DNA of 64,000 nucleotides, from contig JBBQGV010000021.1 in assembly GCA_038323375.1 (NCBI GenBank), positions 5,832 to 69,831 on the forward strand. The letters are read 5' to 3'. Position numbers and translations under genes: made by a program. Below, one piece after another: positions 17,299 through 26,543 of the stretch. The DNA comes from JABWAJ01 sp038323375. Its GTDB lineage: Bacteria; Bacteroidota; Bacteroidia; Chitinophagales; Saprospiraceae. How positions within the stretch are numbered: position 1 is the stretch's first letter; the number at the start of each line of letters is the position of its first letter. Under the pieces are notes generated by a model. That model did not search any database and had not been told where the DNA came from. It worked only from the letters and a program-made list of their open reading frames with translations.

Positions 17299-18705
17299 CT
17301 ATTCAGGGAAAATTGCCCACAATGCATCTACGGCAGGCCCTCCACACTTGACCCGCTGCAGTTCCGGTGCCAGAAACTGGAAAGATTCCACCAAACTAAA
17401 CGCAAACGGCGCTAAGCGGCAACGATAATTGTCAATGTAAATGACCCGCCCGCCGGTGTTGTCCGCCAGACAGGTATATTCTGTAAACGCTTCCGTATTG
17501 TTCAGGTTGGCGTCCAAAAACGTAAGGATATGGATCGTGACGTTTTTTTGCGCAATCCGGGCAGCCCATTCGCAAATATCCAACCCTTTTGCCCGGCAAA
17601 CATTGGCGCCGTCGCTCACCAAAAAAATGGTTTTGTGCGTCGTTGCGCTATCCGAAAAGAGAATCGGCGACGCTTCGAGGATGGTGAGCAGGGGCGTGGT
17701 GCCGTCGGGTACTAAAAATTCGAGCGCCGTTTGCAGATCCGGGCGGGTAATGCTTCCGGTGCGGTGCCACAATTTTGGCGTGGTGCCGCAATCGCCGCCA
17801 ATGGTGCCAATCCCCATCGGCAGGCGGGTCGGAATGCTGTCCAACAAGTCCAGCATGGTACTGCGCATGGTTTCAAAGCGGGTGACGCCCATGCAAATCA
17901 CTTTTTCCATCACCATCGAGCCAGAAATATCGAGCATCAGCAGCAGTTCATCCGTTTCCGTCAATTTAGTCAGCTCCAGGATACTGCCGGGCATGTTGGG
18001 GATGTAATCGCCTGCGGATTCTTTGACCCCAGGTAACGCTCCTCCCGTTCCGGCAGTAAGCCCCAGCGTATCGGCCAGCATCCGGTAATTGTTGAGCGCG
18101 ACGGTATTGGCCGGGTTGTATTGTATGGCTTTTTCAAAATCGGCTGCGGCCCGCACCATGTCGCGTTTGCCCACGTGGTAATGTGGTGCTTGTTTTGCGC
18201 TGCGGTGGGCACCCATGCCCTGGTTAAACAAAGTGGCGTAGCCCAGCGCATTGTGGAAAGTGCTCAATAACTTGCGGTTGCCCAGGGTTTCCTGGATCTC
18301 GATGCTTTTTTTAAAAGGAGCAATGGCGAGGTCATACCGTTTGCCATAACAGCGAATCACTCCCTCTACAAAATAGCGCATCACTTTTTTTTGCGTATAC
18401 TCGCGGTCTTCCCGCTTGAGACTGTTGGTGCTTTTTTGCAAAATTTGCAGGGCTTCGGTCGGGTTGCCGTTTCGTCCCAGACAAGCTGAAAGGGACAAAG
18501 CAAAAGTGTAGTTGTCAGGTAAAATGGCATAAGCTTTGCGGAAATGATCTTCGGCGCGGCCGTATTGGCCTTCCGCAAAATTGACCGTTCCCTTGAAATG
18601 GTGGCGGTAGGCAGCTTTGGCACTGCCCCATGGATGGAAAGAAGCTGAGGCACAAACAATCAAAAAAAGCAACAACAGACGCGCAATGGTGTTTAATACG
18701 TTCAC
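17299..18705 (-). CDS. TPR and von Willebrand factor A domain protein, exported
   Basis: About 468 aa if started at the GTG at 18705, which puts a signal-peptide-like helix (LLLLFLIVCASA) at the N-terminus. An in-frame TTG at 18747 is an alternative. Residues ~30-215 form tetratricopeptide-type helices (NYTFALSLSACLGRNGNPTE, AIQYNPANTVALNNYR). A VWA domain follows, with the MIDAS motif MLDISGSM, a Thr-containing loop (DGTTPLLT) and VSDGANVCRA. TPR plus VWA proteins usually assemble protein complexes with a bound metal. No MoxR-type ATPase gene is next to it, so a BatB-type role is not supported. Function unknown. Confidence 0.75.
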   Translation of the reverse strand: MNVLNTIARLLLLFLIVCASASFHPWGSAKAAYRHHFKGTVNFAEGQYGRAEDHFRKAYAILPDNYTFALSLSACLGRNGNPTEALQILQKSTNSLKREDREYTQKKVMRYFVEGVIRCYGKRYDLAIAPFKKSIEIQETLGNRKLLSTFHNALGYATLFNQGMGAHRSAKQAPHYHVGKRDMVRAAADFEKAIQYNPANTVALNNYRMLADTLGLTAGTGGALPGVKESAGDYIPNMPGSILELTKLTETDELLLMLDISGSMVMEKVICMGVTRFETMRSTMLDLLDSIPTRLPMGIGTIGGDCGTTPKLWHRTGSITRPDLQTALEFLVPDGTTPLLTILEASPILFSDSATTHKTIFLVSDGANVCRAKGLDICEWAARIAQKNVTIHILTFLDANLNNTEAFTEYTCLADNTGGRVIYIDNYRCRLAPFAFSLVESFQFLAPELQRVKCGGPAVDALWAIFPE

Positions 18706-18918
18706 TTGGGAAGACTTTAGATGGCAGATAGTGGCATTTAAATACAAGACCTTGTTAATGAGTTGATTCAGTTAATGTTCTGATGCCAGTTATCGGTTAT
18801 CTACGAAAGAACAGTGTCAAAGGAACGAAAAAAATGCGCGAAGAGCATCCAAATTGCATGCTTATTCGTTATTTCATAATATTGCATGGCTTTTCAGCAA
18901 TCCTAATTTTGTCAAAAG

Positions 18919-20199
18919 ATGAGACGACTGTTTGTAGTAACCATTTTGTTCCTGAGTTTCCTCCTTCCGGTACGGGCCGCGTATATCCTCCTGCCAATGG
19001 ATGAGAAAACCCAAAAAGACCACCTCAAGGCCTATGGCATTACGTATTGGGTGCTAAGCAAAGGCCAGGAAGCCTGGTGGTTGCTCAATTACCGCGGCGG
19101 GAGTTTCGCGTTTCCCCACTCCAAAGAGTACGAACGGGAGTGTCTGACCCGGGGCGTGAGCTATGAAATTATTCCGGACGCGCAGTTTAACCGGATCCGT
19201 GACGAAATTTCCAACCCGGAAGTAAACATGGAAGCGGTGAAATTAGAAGTGGCACCGAAAATTGCCGTGTATACCCCCGATGAAGATGAAAAAGGAAATA
19301 AATTGCAGCCCTGGGACGATGCAGTAACGCTGGTCTTAACCTACGCTGAAATTCCCTACGAAGTGGTTTACGACGCGGAAGTGGTGACGGATCAACTGGC
19401 AAAATATGACTGGCTGCACCTGCACCACGAAGATTTCACCGGCCAATACGGGCGTTTTTACCGCAATTACAACGGACAGCCCTGGTACCGGGAGCATGTG
19501 CGAAAAATGGAAGAGTTGGCCAAAGCGCTGGGTTTCAATAAAGTATCTCAGATGAAATTGGCTGTCGCCAAAAAAATTAAAGAATACGTGGGCGCAGGGG
19601 GGTTCATGTTCGCCATGTGTTCTGCAACGGACACCTATGATATTGCCCTTGCTGCGGAAGGAATAGATATCTGCGCCCAGATGTACGACGGCGACCCAGC
19701 CGATCCGAGGGCACAGGAAAAATTAGATTTCAGCAAAACGTTCGCATTCCAGAATTTTGAATTGGTCAAAAACCCGCTGGAATACGAGCATTCTTCTATT
19801 GACCACAACGAAGGGCGCAACGTGATGCCAGAACAGGATTATTTCAACCTGTTCGATTTTTCAGCCAAATGGGATCCTGTCCCGACCATGCTCACACAAT
19901 GCCATACCCGAACGGTGAAGGGGTTCATGGGCCAATCTACTGCTTTCCGCAAACAAACCATCAAACCGGAAGTGCTGGTGCTCGGTGAAAATAAACCGGC
20001 TTATGAGTCGCGTTATCTCCACGGCACATTTGGGATGGGGTTCTGGACCTTCTACGGTGGTCACGACCCCGAAGATTACCGCCATTTTGTTCACGATCCA
20101 CCCACTGATTTGAATTTGCATCCCAATTCACCCGGTTACCGGTTGATTTTGAATAATGTGCTGTTTCCGGCAGCCAAAAAGAAAAATCGAAAAACTTAG
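18919..20199 (+). CDS. Secreted conserved Bacteroidota protein (often labelled 'asparagine synthetase B')
   Basis: A 426-aa protein with an N-terminal signal sequence (residues 1-20, ending VRA). The mature part contains DHLKAYGITYWVL, WLLNYRGGSF, IAVYTPD and DWLHLHHEDFTGQYG. It ends with a Lys-rich tail (AKKKNRK). I recognise this as a family widespread in Bacteroidota and commonly auto-named asparagine synthetase B. Neither the amidotransferase N-terminal Cys nor the ATP-pyrophosphatase SGGxDS loop of true AsnB is visible, so that name is not supported. The middle (VGAGGFMFAMCSATDTYDIAL) resembles a glutamine-amidotransferase-like fold with a possible nucleophilic Cys. Substrate unknown. 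Confidence 0.7.
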   Translation: MRRLFVVTILFLSFLLPVRAAYILLPMDEKTQKDHLKAYGITYWVLSKGQEAWWLLNYRGGSFAFPHSKEYERECLTRGVSYEIIPDAQFNRIRDEISNPEVNMEAVKLEVAPKIAVYTPDEDEKGNKLQPWDDAVTLVLTYAEIPYEVVYDAEVVTDQLAKYDWLHLHHEDFTGQYGRFYRNYNGQPWYREHVRKMEELAKALGFNKVSQMKLAVAKKIKEYVGAGGFMFAMCSATDTYDIALAAEGIDICAQMYDGDPADPRAQEKLDFSKTFAFQNFELVKNPLEYEHSSIDHNEGRNVMPEQDYFNLFDFSAKWDPVPTMLTQCHTRTVKGFMGQSTAFRKQTIKPEVLVLGENKPAYESRYLHGTFGMGFWTFYGGHDPEDYRHFVHDPPTDLNLHPNSPGYRLILNNVLFPAAKKKNRKT

Positions 20200-20312
20200 T
20201 GTCTTGTTACCTTGAACTGGAAAAATATAATCCGGGAGATATTGTGCGCGTGAAATTGCTGCGCGACGAACGAACGACGGAAGTGGAGGTCAGATTGGAT
20301 GCCGCACAATGA
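20199..20312 (+). pseudogene. Remnant of an HtrA/DegP-type PDZ domain
   Basis: In a frame different from the upstream gene, 20199-20312 encodes about 37 residues. They read LELEKYNPGDIVRVKLLRDE, then EVEVRLDAAQ, then stop. This matches the last strands of a DegP/HtrA PDZ domain (lxxykpGdxVxlxvlR). There is no start, no protease domain and no upstream continuation, so it looks like the 3' end of a lost gene. The rest of the 302-bp gap to porP holds nothing else recognisable. Confidence 0.45.
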
Positions 20313-20501
20313 TCAATCCGGCTCTGCGTTATCCATTGAAATGTCTACTGGCTGACCGTTTTTGTCGACCTTGACGCCTTAACAAGGCACATCATGGAAA
20401 AATAATAGAAAGATGCCTATATTTAGGCGGAAATAAGGAAGGGTAACAACAATATTGCAACACATGACATTCGGCATCCCTGTCGTCAACACACAACAGC
20501 T

Positions 20502-21470
20502 ATGAAAATACGGACACTTATAATTGGGTTCCTCCTGTTTTCCAGCGTCCCGGCATTGTGCCAGCATGCAGCGCAATATACCCTGTATACCTGGAATCCA
20601 TTACATTGGAATCCGGCTTACGCAGGTCTGGATCACTCCCTTACCGGGACGTTGCTGTTTCGCAAACAGTGGACGAACCTCCAGGGTGCTCCGGTCAGCC
20701 AAAACCTGAATGTACACATGCCTCTATACTATATAGGCGGAGGAGTAGGGCTGAATATAGAAAATGATGTGCTCGGCGCTGAACAGATGACGACTGCCGA
20801 AGTGGCCTATAATTATCAACTCAACTTAGGCAGCAGCATTTTTTCGATTGGCCTTGGAGGCGGAATTGTACAGCGATCCTTAGATGGTGCCAAATTGCGA
20901 ACCCCGGGTGGCATCTACGACGAACCGGGCGTATTTGATCACGTGGACGACTTATTGCCATTGGGGCGCGAAAGCGCGATTGCACCCGTGGTTCATGCCG
21001 GTGTATATTTTCAGTCGGAAAAGTGGGAAGCAGGGTTATCGGTCAAAAACCTGACGGAAAGTAATGTAGCCTTGCCGAGTATTCTGTTACAACAAAAACG
21101 GCACTTCTTTTTTACCTTTTCCTACCACGTGGAGATCAGCGGGAAGCTATCACTGCACCCCTCTGTGCTGGTTCGGTCAGACGCCGTTCAGACGCAAACA
21201 GATTTTTCCTTAACAGCAAAATTCAACGACAATATTTTTGGAGGCGTCTCGTTTAGAGGATACAATAGTGAAAGTATTGATGCAGTAGCTATCCTTGCAG
21301 GGTTTCGCCTGAGCGAAAAAACCTCCTTCATGTATGCTTACGATATGACCTTGTCGGGCTTGCGCGATGTAAGTAACGGCTCTCATGAGGTAGGATTGCG
21401 CTACAATCTCAATAAACCCATCGGTGCGGGCAAATTGCCCCGGATTATCTATAATCCCCGTTCTTTATAG
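20502..21470 (+). CDS. PorP/SprF-family type IX secretion outer-membrane protein
   Basis: A 322-aa protein with a signal peptide (residues 1-20, MKIRTLIIGFLLFSSVPALC). It starts the mature part in the PorP/SprF manner: QHAAQYTLYTWNPLHWNPAYAG, then GTLLFRKQWTNLQGAPVSQN. The remainder is a series of amphipathic strands (for example YYIGGGVGLNIENDV) forming an outer-membrane barrel. Members help deliver or anchor T9SS substrates, often with a partner type B cargo. It lies 167 bp upstream of gldK on the same strand, the classic setting. Which cargo it serves cannot be told. Confidence 0.9.
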   Translation: MKIRTLIIGFLLFSSVPALCQHAAQYTLYTWNPLHWNPAYAGLDHSLTGTLLFRKQWTNLQGAPVSQNLNVHMPLYYIGGGVGLNIENDVLGAEQMTTAEVAYNYQLNLGSSIFSIGLGGGIVQRSLDGAKLRTPGGIYDEPGVFDHVDDLLPLGRESAIAPVVHAGVYFQSEKWEAGLSVKNLTESNVALPSILLQQKRHFFFTFSYHVEISGKLSLHPSVLVRSDAVQTQTDFSLTAKFNDNIFGGVSFRGYNSESIDAVAILAGFRLSEKTSFMYAYDMTLSGLRDVSNGSHEVGLRYNLNKPIGAGKLPRIIYNPRSL

Positions 21471-21636
21471 CCCTTTTCAACCAAAATCAAATGCCCTGAT
21501 TGGGGGTCGATCAGGTAGTTTATGTTAAACTTGCGGAAAACGATAAATTAATCTTTGTCAGATTTTTCAAACAGTCTATATTTACCGGCGTTTTAAAATG
21601 CCGTACTTTTTTCTGAAGGAAAACTTGGGTGTAAAC

Positions 21637-22881
21637 ATGAAGAACTTACTCAAAATTGCGCTGGCATTGCTGGTGCTTGTCGCGGTTGCATGTGGCAGAA
21701 AGGAAAATGGTCAATTGCTCGGCGCTTTCGACAGGCCGGCATGGAAAGGAATCAATCCTTTTGGGATGATCTATGTTCCTTCGGGAACACTCCACATTGG
21801 CCCAAGCGACCAGGATGTCAGCAACACATTTGTTCAGCGTAATAAGTCCATCTCTATTGCTGGCTTTTACATGGACGACACGGAAATCACCAATAACGAA
21901 TATCGCCAGTTCGTCTATTGGGTGAGAGACTCCCTTGCTCACTCTTACCTCGATCATTTCATCGAGGATGAGGAAACGGGCGAACAACGTATTGACTGGG
22001 AATACGAAATTGATTGGAGCGATGAAACGCTGGCCGATCTGTATTACCAGGGAGATGACCGCTTTGCCGGAAAGTCAGAATTGAATACTGAAAAACTGGA
22101 GTACGAGTACGAATGGTACGATTGGCAGCGTGCCGCACACGACCAGGGAAAATCTCCGCGTAATTCTTTCATTAATCGGAAAAAGGTCAACATCTACCCA
22201 GATACTTTGGTTTGGGTGCGCGATTTTGCTTATTCCTACAATGAGCCAATGACGCGTAACTACTTCTGGCACCCGGCATTCGATGATTACCCCGTAGTGG
22301 GCATTGACTGGCACATGGCCAACGCGTTCTGCTACTGGCGGACCAAGCTCTGGAACACGTACCAGCAAACGCGCGGCGATGGCATTAACTCGGAAGACTT
22401 CCGACTGCCTACGGAACACGAATGGGAATATGCAGCCCGCGGTGGCCGCGATCTGGCACCTTACCCTTGGGGTGGTTACTATGTACGCAACGCTAAAGGT
22501 TGCCTGCTGGCTAACTTCAAACCCGGCCGTGGTAACTATCCGGAAGATGGCGGACAGTACACGGTGAAAGCAGATGCTTATTTCCCGAACGACTACGGCC
22601 TCTACAACATGGCCGGAAACGTTTCCGAATGGACCAGCTCCGCTTTCTACGAAAATGCTTACGCATTTATTCACGACCTCAACCCGGATATCCGCTACGA
22701 TGCTAAGGACGACGATCCTGAAGCTTACAAGCGTAAAGTTATCCGCGGCGGTTCCTGGAAAGATGTCATGCATTTCCTCCAAACGGGCACTCGCCACTGG
22801 GAATACCAGGATACGACGAAATCCTATATCGGATTCCGTTGCGCACTGACCTTCCTTGGTCGTTCAGCTAATGATTTCTAA
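21637..22881 (+). CDS. gldK: GldK, T9SS/gliding lipoprotein (formylglycine-generating-enzyme fold)
   Basis: A 414-aa lipoprotein from the ATG at 21637: signal MKNLLKIALALLVLVAVAC with lipobox Cys19. An upstream ATG at 21598 would bury the signal. The mature region has the FGE/sulfatase-modifying fold: IYVPSGTLHIGPSDQDV, FYMDDTEITNNEYRQFV, PVVGIDWHMANAFCYWR, RLPTEHEWEYAARGG, MAGNVSEWTSSAF and VIRGGSWKDV. The fold's catalytic cysteines are not evident. GldK/PorK uses this fold structurally to build the periplasmic ring with GldN under the outer membrane. First gene of gldKLMN. Confidence 0.93.
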   Translation: MKNLLKIALALLVLVAVACGRKENGQLLGAFDRPAWKGINPFGMIYVPSGTLHIGPSDQDVSNTFVQRNKSISIAGFYMDDTEITNNEYRQFVYWVRDSLAHSYLDHFIEDEETGEQRIDWEYEIDWSDETLADLYYQGDDRFAGKSELNTEKLEYEYEWYDWQRAAHDQGKSPRNSFINRKKVNIYPDTLVWVRDFAYSYNEPMTRNYFWHPAFDDYPVVGIDWHMANAFCYWRTKLWNTYQQTRGDGINSEDFRLPTEHEWEYAARGGRDLAPYPWGGYYVRNAKGCLLANFKPGRGNYPEDGGQYTVKADAYFPNDYGLYNMAGNVSEWTSSAFYENAYAFIHDLNPDIRYDAKDDDPEAYKRKVIRGGSWKDVMHFLQTGTRHWEYQDTTKSYIGFRCALTFLGRSANDF

Positions 22882-22901
22882 TAGCTGATTCTGGCTTTGA
22901 T

Positions 22902-22940
22902 ACAATAAGGATATTGTCCGATGGGCAGTATCCTTATTGT
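22902..22940. terminator. 12-bp perfect stem-loop in the gldK-gldL spacer
   Basis: ACAATAAGGATA (22902-22913) is repeated inverted as TATCCTTATTGT (22929-22940) with a 15-nt loop, 21 bp after the gldK stop. There is no U-tract, so attenuation or mRNA end protection is as likely as termination. Confidence 0.5.
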
Positions 22941-23093
22941 GTTATATTGTTGCCGGTTGCCTCCCGATTTTTTTTTAACAAAGGGAGTGTAACTTTTTGT
23001 ACCCCGTGCATTATAGAGAAGTATCCGGCTGAGGCCGGGTCTCCAGTCAAGTATAAAATCTTATTTTTTAACCAGTTCTAAAGTTTTTCGACG

Positions 23094-23714
23094 ATGAGTT
23101 TCGTTAAGACCAAAAGCTTCAAGTACTTCAAGAACTTTATCATTGGCGCAGGTGCGTCTGTCGTACTGCTTGGTGCGTTATTCAAAATCTTATCCTGGCC
23201 ATTCGCTAATGAAATGTTGATGGTCGGTATGATGACTGAAGCAGGCATCTTCCTCATGTTGGGGATTATTCCACCAGAACCAGATTACTACTGGCACAAA
23301 CTTTACCCCGGGTTGAATGATTATGATTCGCACATGACGCCGTTGACAGCAGGGCCGACTAACAGCATCGAATCTTTGCCTAAAGTGGTGCCATTGAATG
23401 GCGAAATCGTACAAAACCAATTGGGTGGTATGCTGACCGAGTTGCAGAATATGTCAAAAAGCTTGTCTTCGCTTAAAGCGCTTCAGGAAGTTGACTTCTC
23501 TGGCACGAGCGATCAGATCAAGTCCATGAGCAACTTCTATTCCAAACTCAACGAAGCAATGGCTGACCTGAGCGATTCTTTGGAAGACACCAAAATCTAC
23601 AAAGATCAATTGGCTGCCCTGAATAAGAACATTGGCTCGCTGAACAACATCTACGGCTCGTTGAATTCGGTTTATGGCAATGTCATTTCGGCCATGGCAA
23701 ACGTGAAACATTAA
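23094..23714 (+). CDS. gldL: GldL, T9SS inner-membrane motor protein
   Basis: A 206-aa inner-membrane protein matching GldL/PorL, half of the proton-driven T9SS and gliding motor. Two adjacent membrane helices occupy about residues 14-33 (FIIGAGASVVLLGALFKIL) and 38-59 (NEMLMVGMMTEAGIFLMLGI). The conserved Glu near residue 49 in MMTEAG is the residue implicated in proton use in homologues. A Pro-rich turn (IIPPEPDYYWHKLYPGL) and a long cytoplasmic coiled coil follow. Gene order gldK-gldL-gldM and a short 46-bp gap to gldM support the call. Confidence 0.93.
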   Translation: MSFVKTKSFKYFKNFIIGAGASVVLLGALFKILSWPFANEMLMVGMMTEAGIFLMLGIIPPEPDYYWHKLYPGLNDYDSHMTPLTAGPTNSIESLPKVVPLNGEIVQNQLGGMLTELQNMSKSLSSLKALQEVDFSGTSDQIKSMSNFYSKLNEAMADLSDSLEDTKIYKDQLAALNKNIGSLNNIYGSLNSVYGNVISAMANVKH

Positions 23715-23760
23715 TTGCCTGCCGGATCCCGGTTTTTTTAACTTTTAAATCTGAGGGAAC

Positions 23761-25341
23761 ATGTCTATTCCAAAGGAACCCAGGCAATTGATGATCAACT
23801 TGATGTATTTGGTGCTCACAGCGATGCTTGCACTGAACGTATCTGCTGAGATCATCAATGCCTTCTTCTTGATTGATCGAGGTATCACCGGTAGCAACAA
23901 CGTTTTCGATACTTCTAATGCCAGTACATTGGAAGTGCTGTCGAGAAATGCCGACCAGGATTTGTCCAAATACCAAAAGCTGGTGGATGCTGCCAAAGAG
24001 GTGAGTGCTATCTCAAAAGAATTTCATACGTATGTAGATGATTTGCGCGAATCCATGGTAAAAGAAACCAATGGATACTACCCAGCAGACGACAGGGATC
24101 ATCCCGGTTTTCCGAAAGGATACAAGGACAAGGATGTAACCACCCGCGTACTTGTGGAAGAAGGCAAGGGGGAAGAACTCAAGGCTCGCATACTTGCTGA
24201 CCGTGAGAAAATCACTGCGATCGTAAACAAACTGAAAGGTGCCGAGGGCACAGGGATTGATGAAGCCTCACTGGCGAGTTTGGAAAAAAGTATCCAGCTT
24301 ACCGTCAGCGATGAATGGCAAAATGCCACCCCCAAGCGCAATAGCTGGTCGGCCTTCACCTTCAACCACATGCCACTGGCTTCAGTATTTCCTATTATGA
24401 GGAAATTCCAGAATGATATGAAAAGCTCCGAAGCAGCCATTCTGAACTTCCTTTCCGACCAGGTTGGGAAGCAGACCTTTAAAGTAGATGCGTTTATTCC
24501 AATTTCTTCTGCAAAAAAGGCTTACGTCATTTCCGGCGAGACTTTTGAAGCGAACATTACGGTTGGCGCATCTTCCAAATCGGTTTACGAAAACATGTCT
24601 ATTCGGGTAAACGGATCGCCACAGAAGGTAGAAAACGGTATTGCGAAATACACGACTACCACTAGTTCTACGGGGGTTCAGAAATATACGGTAGCCATTA
24701 CATTGACCAACCCGACAACTCAAAAATCTGAAACTTACTCCGAGGATTTTGAGTACGAAGTTGGCCGCCGTAGCGTAACCGTATCTGCCGATAAAATGAA
24801 CGTGTTCTATATCGGTGTAGATAACCCGGTTTCTGTAGCTGCTGCGGGCGTATCCAGTAACGAACTGAAAGTTAGCGCCAGTGGCGCCGGGATCAGTCTG
24901 CGCGGGAGTAACGGCAAATACACGGCAACAGTTGCGCAGCCAGGCGAAGCCACGATCAGCGTTTCCGGTGGTGGCCTGACGAACAGCCGATTCATGTTCC
25001 GCTCGAAAAGGATTCCTGACCCGGTTGCCCGTTTGAGCAAAAGCTCCGGCGGCGGTATGGGTACCGGTGAATTCAAAGCGCAGGGTGGCGTAGGTGCATT
25101 CCTCGACAACTTTGACTTTGCAGCGGTATGCGTCATCCAGGGTTTTAATCTGGTGTATGTGCCGAAACGTCAGGATGCAGTGCCGGTGGTTAACCCCGGA
25201 GCGCGCTACAACGACCGCGCCCGTGAATTGGTTTCCCGTGCAAAACCAGGCGATATCTACTACTTTGAGAACGTAAAAGCGAAGTGTCCGGGCGATCAGG
25301 CCGGGCGTGAAATCAACTCAATGGTTTTTACAATCAAGTAA
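23761..25341 (+). CDS. gldM: GldM, T9SS/gliding motor protein
   Basis: A 526-aa protein matching GldM/PorM. The N-terminus MSIPKEPRQLMINLMYLVLT enters a single membrane helix (about 10-28, LNVSAEII). The rest is periplasmic: helical bundle D1 (about 45-225), then beta domains D2-D4 with Ser/Gly-rich strands. The last domain ends GDIYYFENVKAKCPGD...FTIK. It forms a dimeric shaft that transmits GldL motor rotation to the GldKN ring. A 26-bp inverted repeat starts at its stop codon and closes before gldN. Confidence 0.93.
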   Translation: MSIPKEPRQLMINLMYLVLTAMLALNVSAEIINAFFLIDRGITGSNNVFDTSNASTLEVLSRNADQDLSKYQKLVDAAKEVSAISKEFHTYVDDLRESMVKETNGYYPADDRDHPGFPKGYKDKDVTTRVLVEEGKGEELKARILADREKITAIVNKLKGAEGTGIDEASLASLEKSIQLTVSDEWQNATPKRNSWSAFTFNHMPLASVFPIMRKFQNDMKSSEAAILNFLSDQVGKQTFKVDAFIPISSAKKAYVISGETFEANITVGASSKSVYENMSIRVNGSPQKVENGIAKYTTTTSSTGVQKYTVAITLTNPTTQKSETYSEDFEYEVGRRSVTVSADKMNVFYIGVDNPVSVAAAGVSSNELKVSASGAGISLRGSNGKYTATVAQPGEATISVSGGGLTNSRFMFRSKRIPDPVARLSKSSGGGMGTGEFKAQGGVGAFLDNFDFAAVCVIQGFNLVYVPKRQDAVPVVNPGARYNDRARELVSRAKPGDIYYFENVKAKCPGDQAGREINSMVFTIK

Positions 25342-25499
25342 GTGCCAAGACATTATTATTTGACAGTATTGAACGCCGGGATTTTTGTTTAAGTCGAGTA
25401 TTTTTTGAGATTCGATGCAGCGCATCGAGCCGAAAAAAATGCGAAGAATCAGGCAAAAAGACCAAGACCAAAATGTGAAATAATATTGTTCCGGCACTT
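25340..25499. repeat. Inverted-repeat element between gldM and gldN
   Basis: Arms of 26 bp at 25340-25365 (AAGTGCC...TTGACA) and 25474-25499 (TGTGAAA...GGCACTT) match at 21 of 26 positions when inverted. The left arm begins inside the gldM stop codon. A smaller stem, GATGC/GCATC, sits in the middle. It could be a decayed MITE or an RNA structure in the gld transcript. Confidence 0.45.
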
Positions 25500-25518
25500 A
25501 AGTCAAATTTTCATAAGT

Positions 25519-25574
25519 TAAAGTGTAATAGTGCACTTGGTTACACCGTTTAACCTGTGCACTTTTACACTTTA
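25519..25574. promoter_or_regulatory. Stem-loop directly upstream of gldN
   Basis: TAAAGTGTAATAGTGCAC (25519-25536) pairs with GTGCACTTTTACACTTTA (25557-25574) with one mismatch, leaving a 20-nt loop. It ends 25 bp before the gldN ATG, well placed to influence gldN expression. Confidence 0.5.
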
Positions 25575-25599
25575 ATACACACACACAAATACCAAGTCC

Positions 25600-26475
25600 A
25601 TGAAAATTGCGCTGAGCCTGCTAAGCTTATTCCTGTTGCTGACAATTTTTGCAGCAGCGCCATTAACAGCTCAAACGCCGGATAACATCATTATGACCGA
25701 ATCCGGCGATACAGAAGAGGACACTGACAGACCTCTTGATGACATCGTAGAAAAACGCACTACGCTGGAGAAGCGCGTATTGCCTTACGACCACGTGCGC
25801 GAAGCTGATATTTTCTGGGAAAAACGCATCTGGCGCGTACTCGACATACGTGAGAAAATGAACCTGCCATTCGCTTACCCGGAGCGTCCGTTCTTCACCA
25901 TATTGATGGAGGCTGCCGAATCAGGCGAATTGACAGTTTACGGTACAGAAGACGACAAATTTTCAAGCAAGCTGACGCCGGAAGAAGTTTCTTCCATGGG
26001 CGCTACGATTGATACAGTCATCACCTTCGATCCGGTGACTTATCAGGAAAGCATCCAGGTCGTTCGCAACGAACTGAACCCGGAAGATGTCAAGCGCTTC
26101 CGCTTTAAAGAAGTTTGGTTCTTCGACGAAGAAACCTCTACCCTTCAGGTGCGCATCCTTGGCATTGCGCCGCTGCTCGATGTAAAAGACGATAACGGCA
26201 ACTTCAAGTACGAACAACCCATGTTCTGGGTGTATTATCCGGATGCAAGAAAGATGCTGGCACACGAACGTGTGTTCACTTTCGGCAACGATGCTGCACC
26301 GATGACCTGGGAAGACCTGCTTGAAATGCGTTATTTCTCCAGCTACATTTTCAAAGAATCGAACGTACACGACCGCCGTTTGCAGGAGTACGTGACGGGC
26401 GTTGACATGTTGCTGGAAGCCGATAAAATCAGACAGGAGATCTTCAATTTCGAACACGATTTGTGGTCGTATTAA
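25600..26475 (+). CDS. gldN: GldN, T9SS/gliding periplasmic ring protein
   Basis: A 291-aa secreted protein matching GldN/PorN. The signal peptide spans residues 1-24 (ending LTAQ). The conserved start of the domain is VLPYDHVREADIFWEKRIWR, then VLDIREKMNLPFAYPE. Also present are RFRFKEVWFFDEETS, IAPLL, PMFWVYYPDARKMLA and the C-terminal IRQEIFNFEHDLW. It forms with GldK the ring under the outer membrane. The gap from gldM is 258 bp, much longer than the gldL-gldM gap, and is filled by two inverted repeats. A terminator follows the stop. Confidence 0.94.
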   Translation: MKIALSLLSLFLLLTIFAAAPLTAQTPDNIIMTESGDTEEDTDRPLDDIVEKRTTLEKRVLPYDHVREADIFWEKRIWRVLDIREKMNLPFAYPERPFFTILMEAAESGELTVYGTEDDKFSSKLTPEEVSSMGATIDTVITFDPVTYQESIQVVRNELNPEDVKRFRFKEVWFFDEETSTLQVRILGIAPLLDVKDDNGNFKYEQPMFWVYYPDARKMLAHERVFTFGNDAAPMTWEDLLEMRYFSSYIFKESNVHDRRLQEYVTGVDMLLEADKIRQEIFNFEHDLWSY

Positions 26476-26501
26476 TTGTAACAGTGCCTGTTTAAAAGTC
26501 G

Positions 26502-26534
26502 AAGGCCCGGAGCATCATTGCTTCCGGGCCTTTG
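26502..26534 (+). terminator. Rho-independent terminator of the gld operon
   Basis: GGCCCGGAGC, loop ATCATT, GCTTCCGGGCC with one bulge, then TTTGTC; begins about 27 bp after the gldN stop. Confidence 0.75.
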
Positions 26535-26543
26535 TCGTATACC

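Noticed and set aside
17299..18705. BatB-type aerotolerance protein
   Set aside because: VWA present, but no MoxR ATPase or BatA/C/D neighbours and the domain order (TPR then VWA) differs.
18919..20199. True asparagine synthetase B
   Set aside because: No N-terminal catalytic Cys and no ATP-pyrophosphatase SGGxDS loop; the protein is exported.
21637..22881. Sulfatase-maturation enzyme (formylglycine-generating) activity
   Set aside because: Fold matches, but the gene order gldK-L-M-N and lipobox identify GldK, which uses the fold structurally; catalytic cysteines are not evident.
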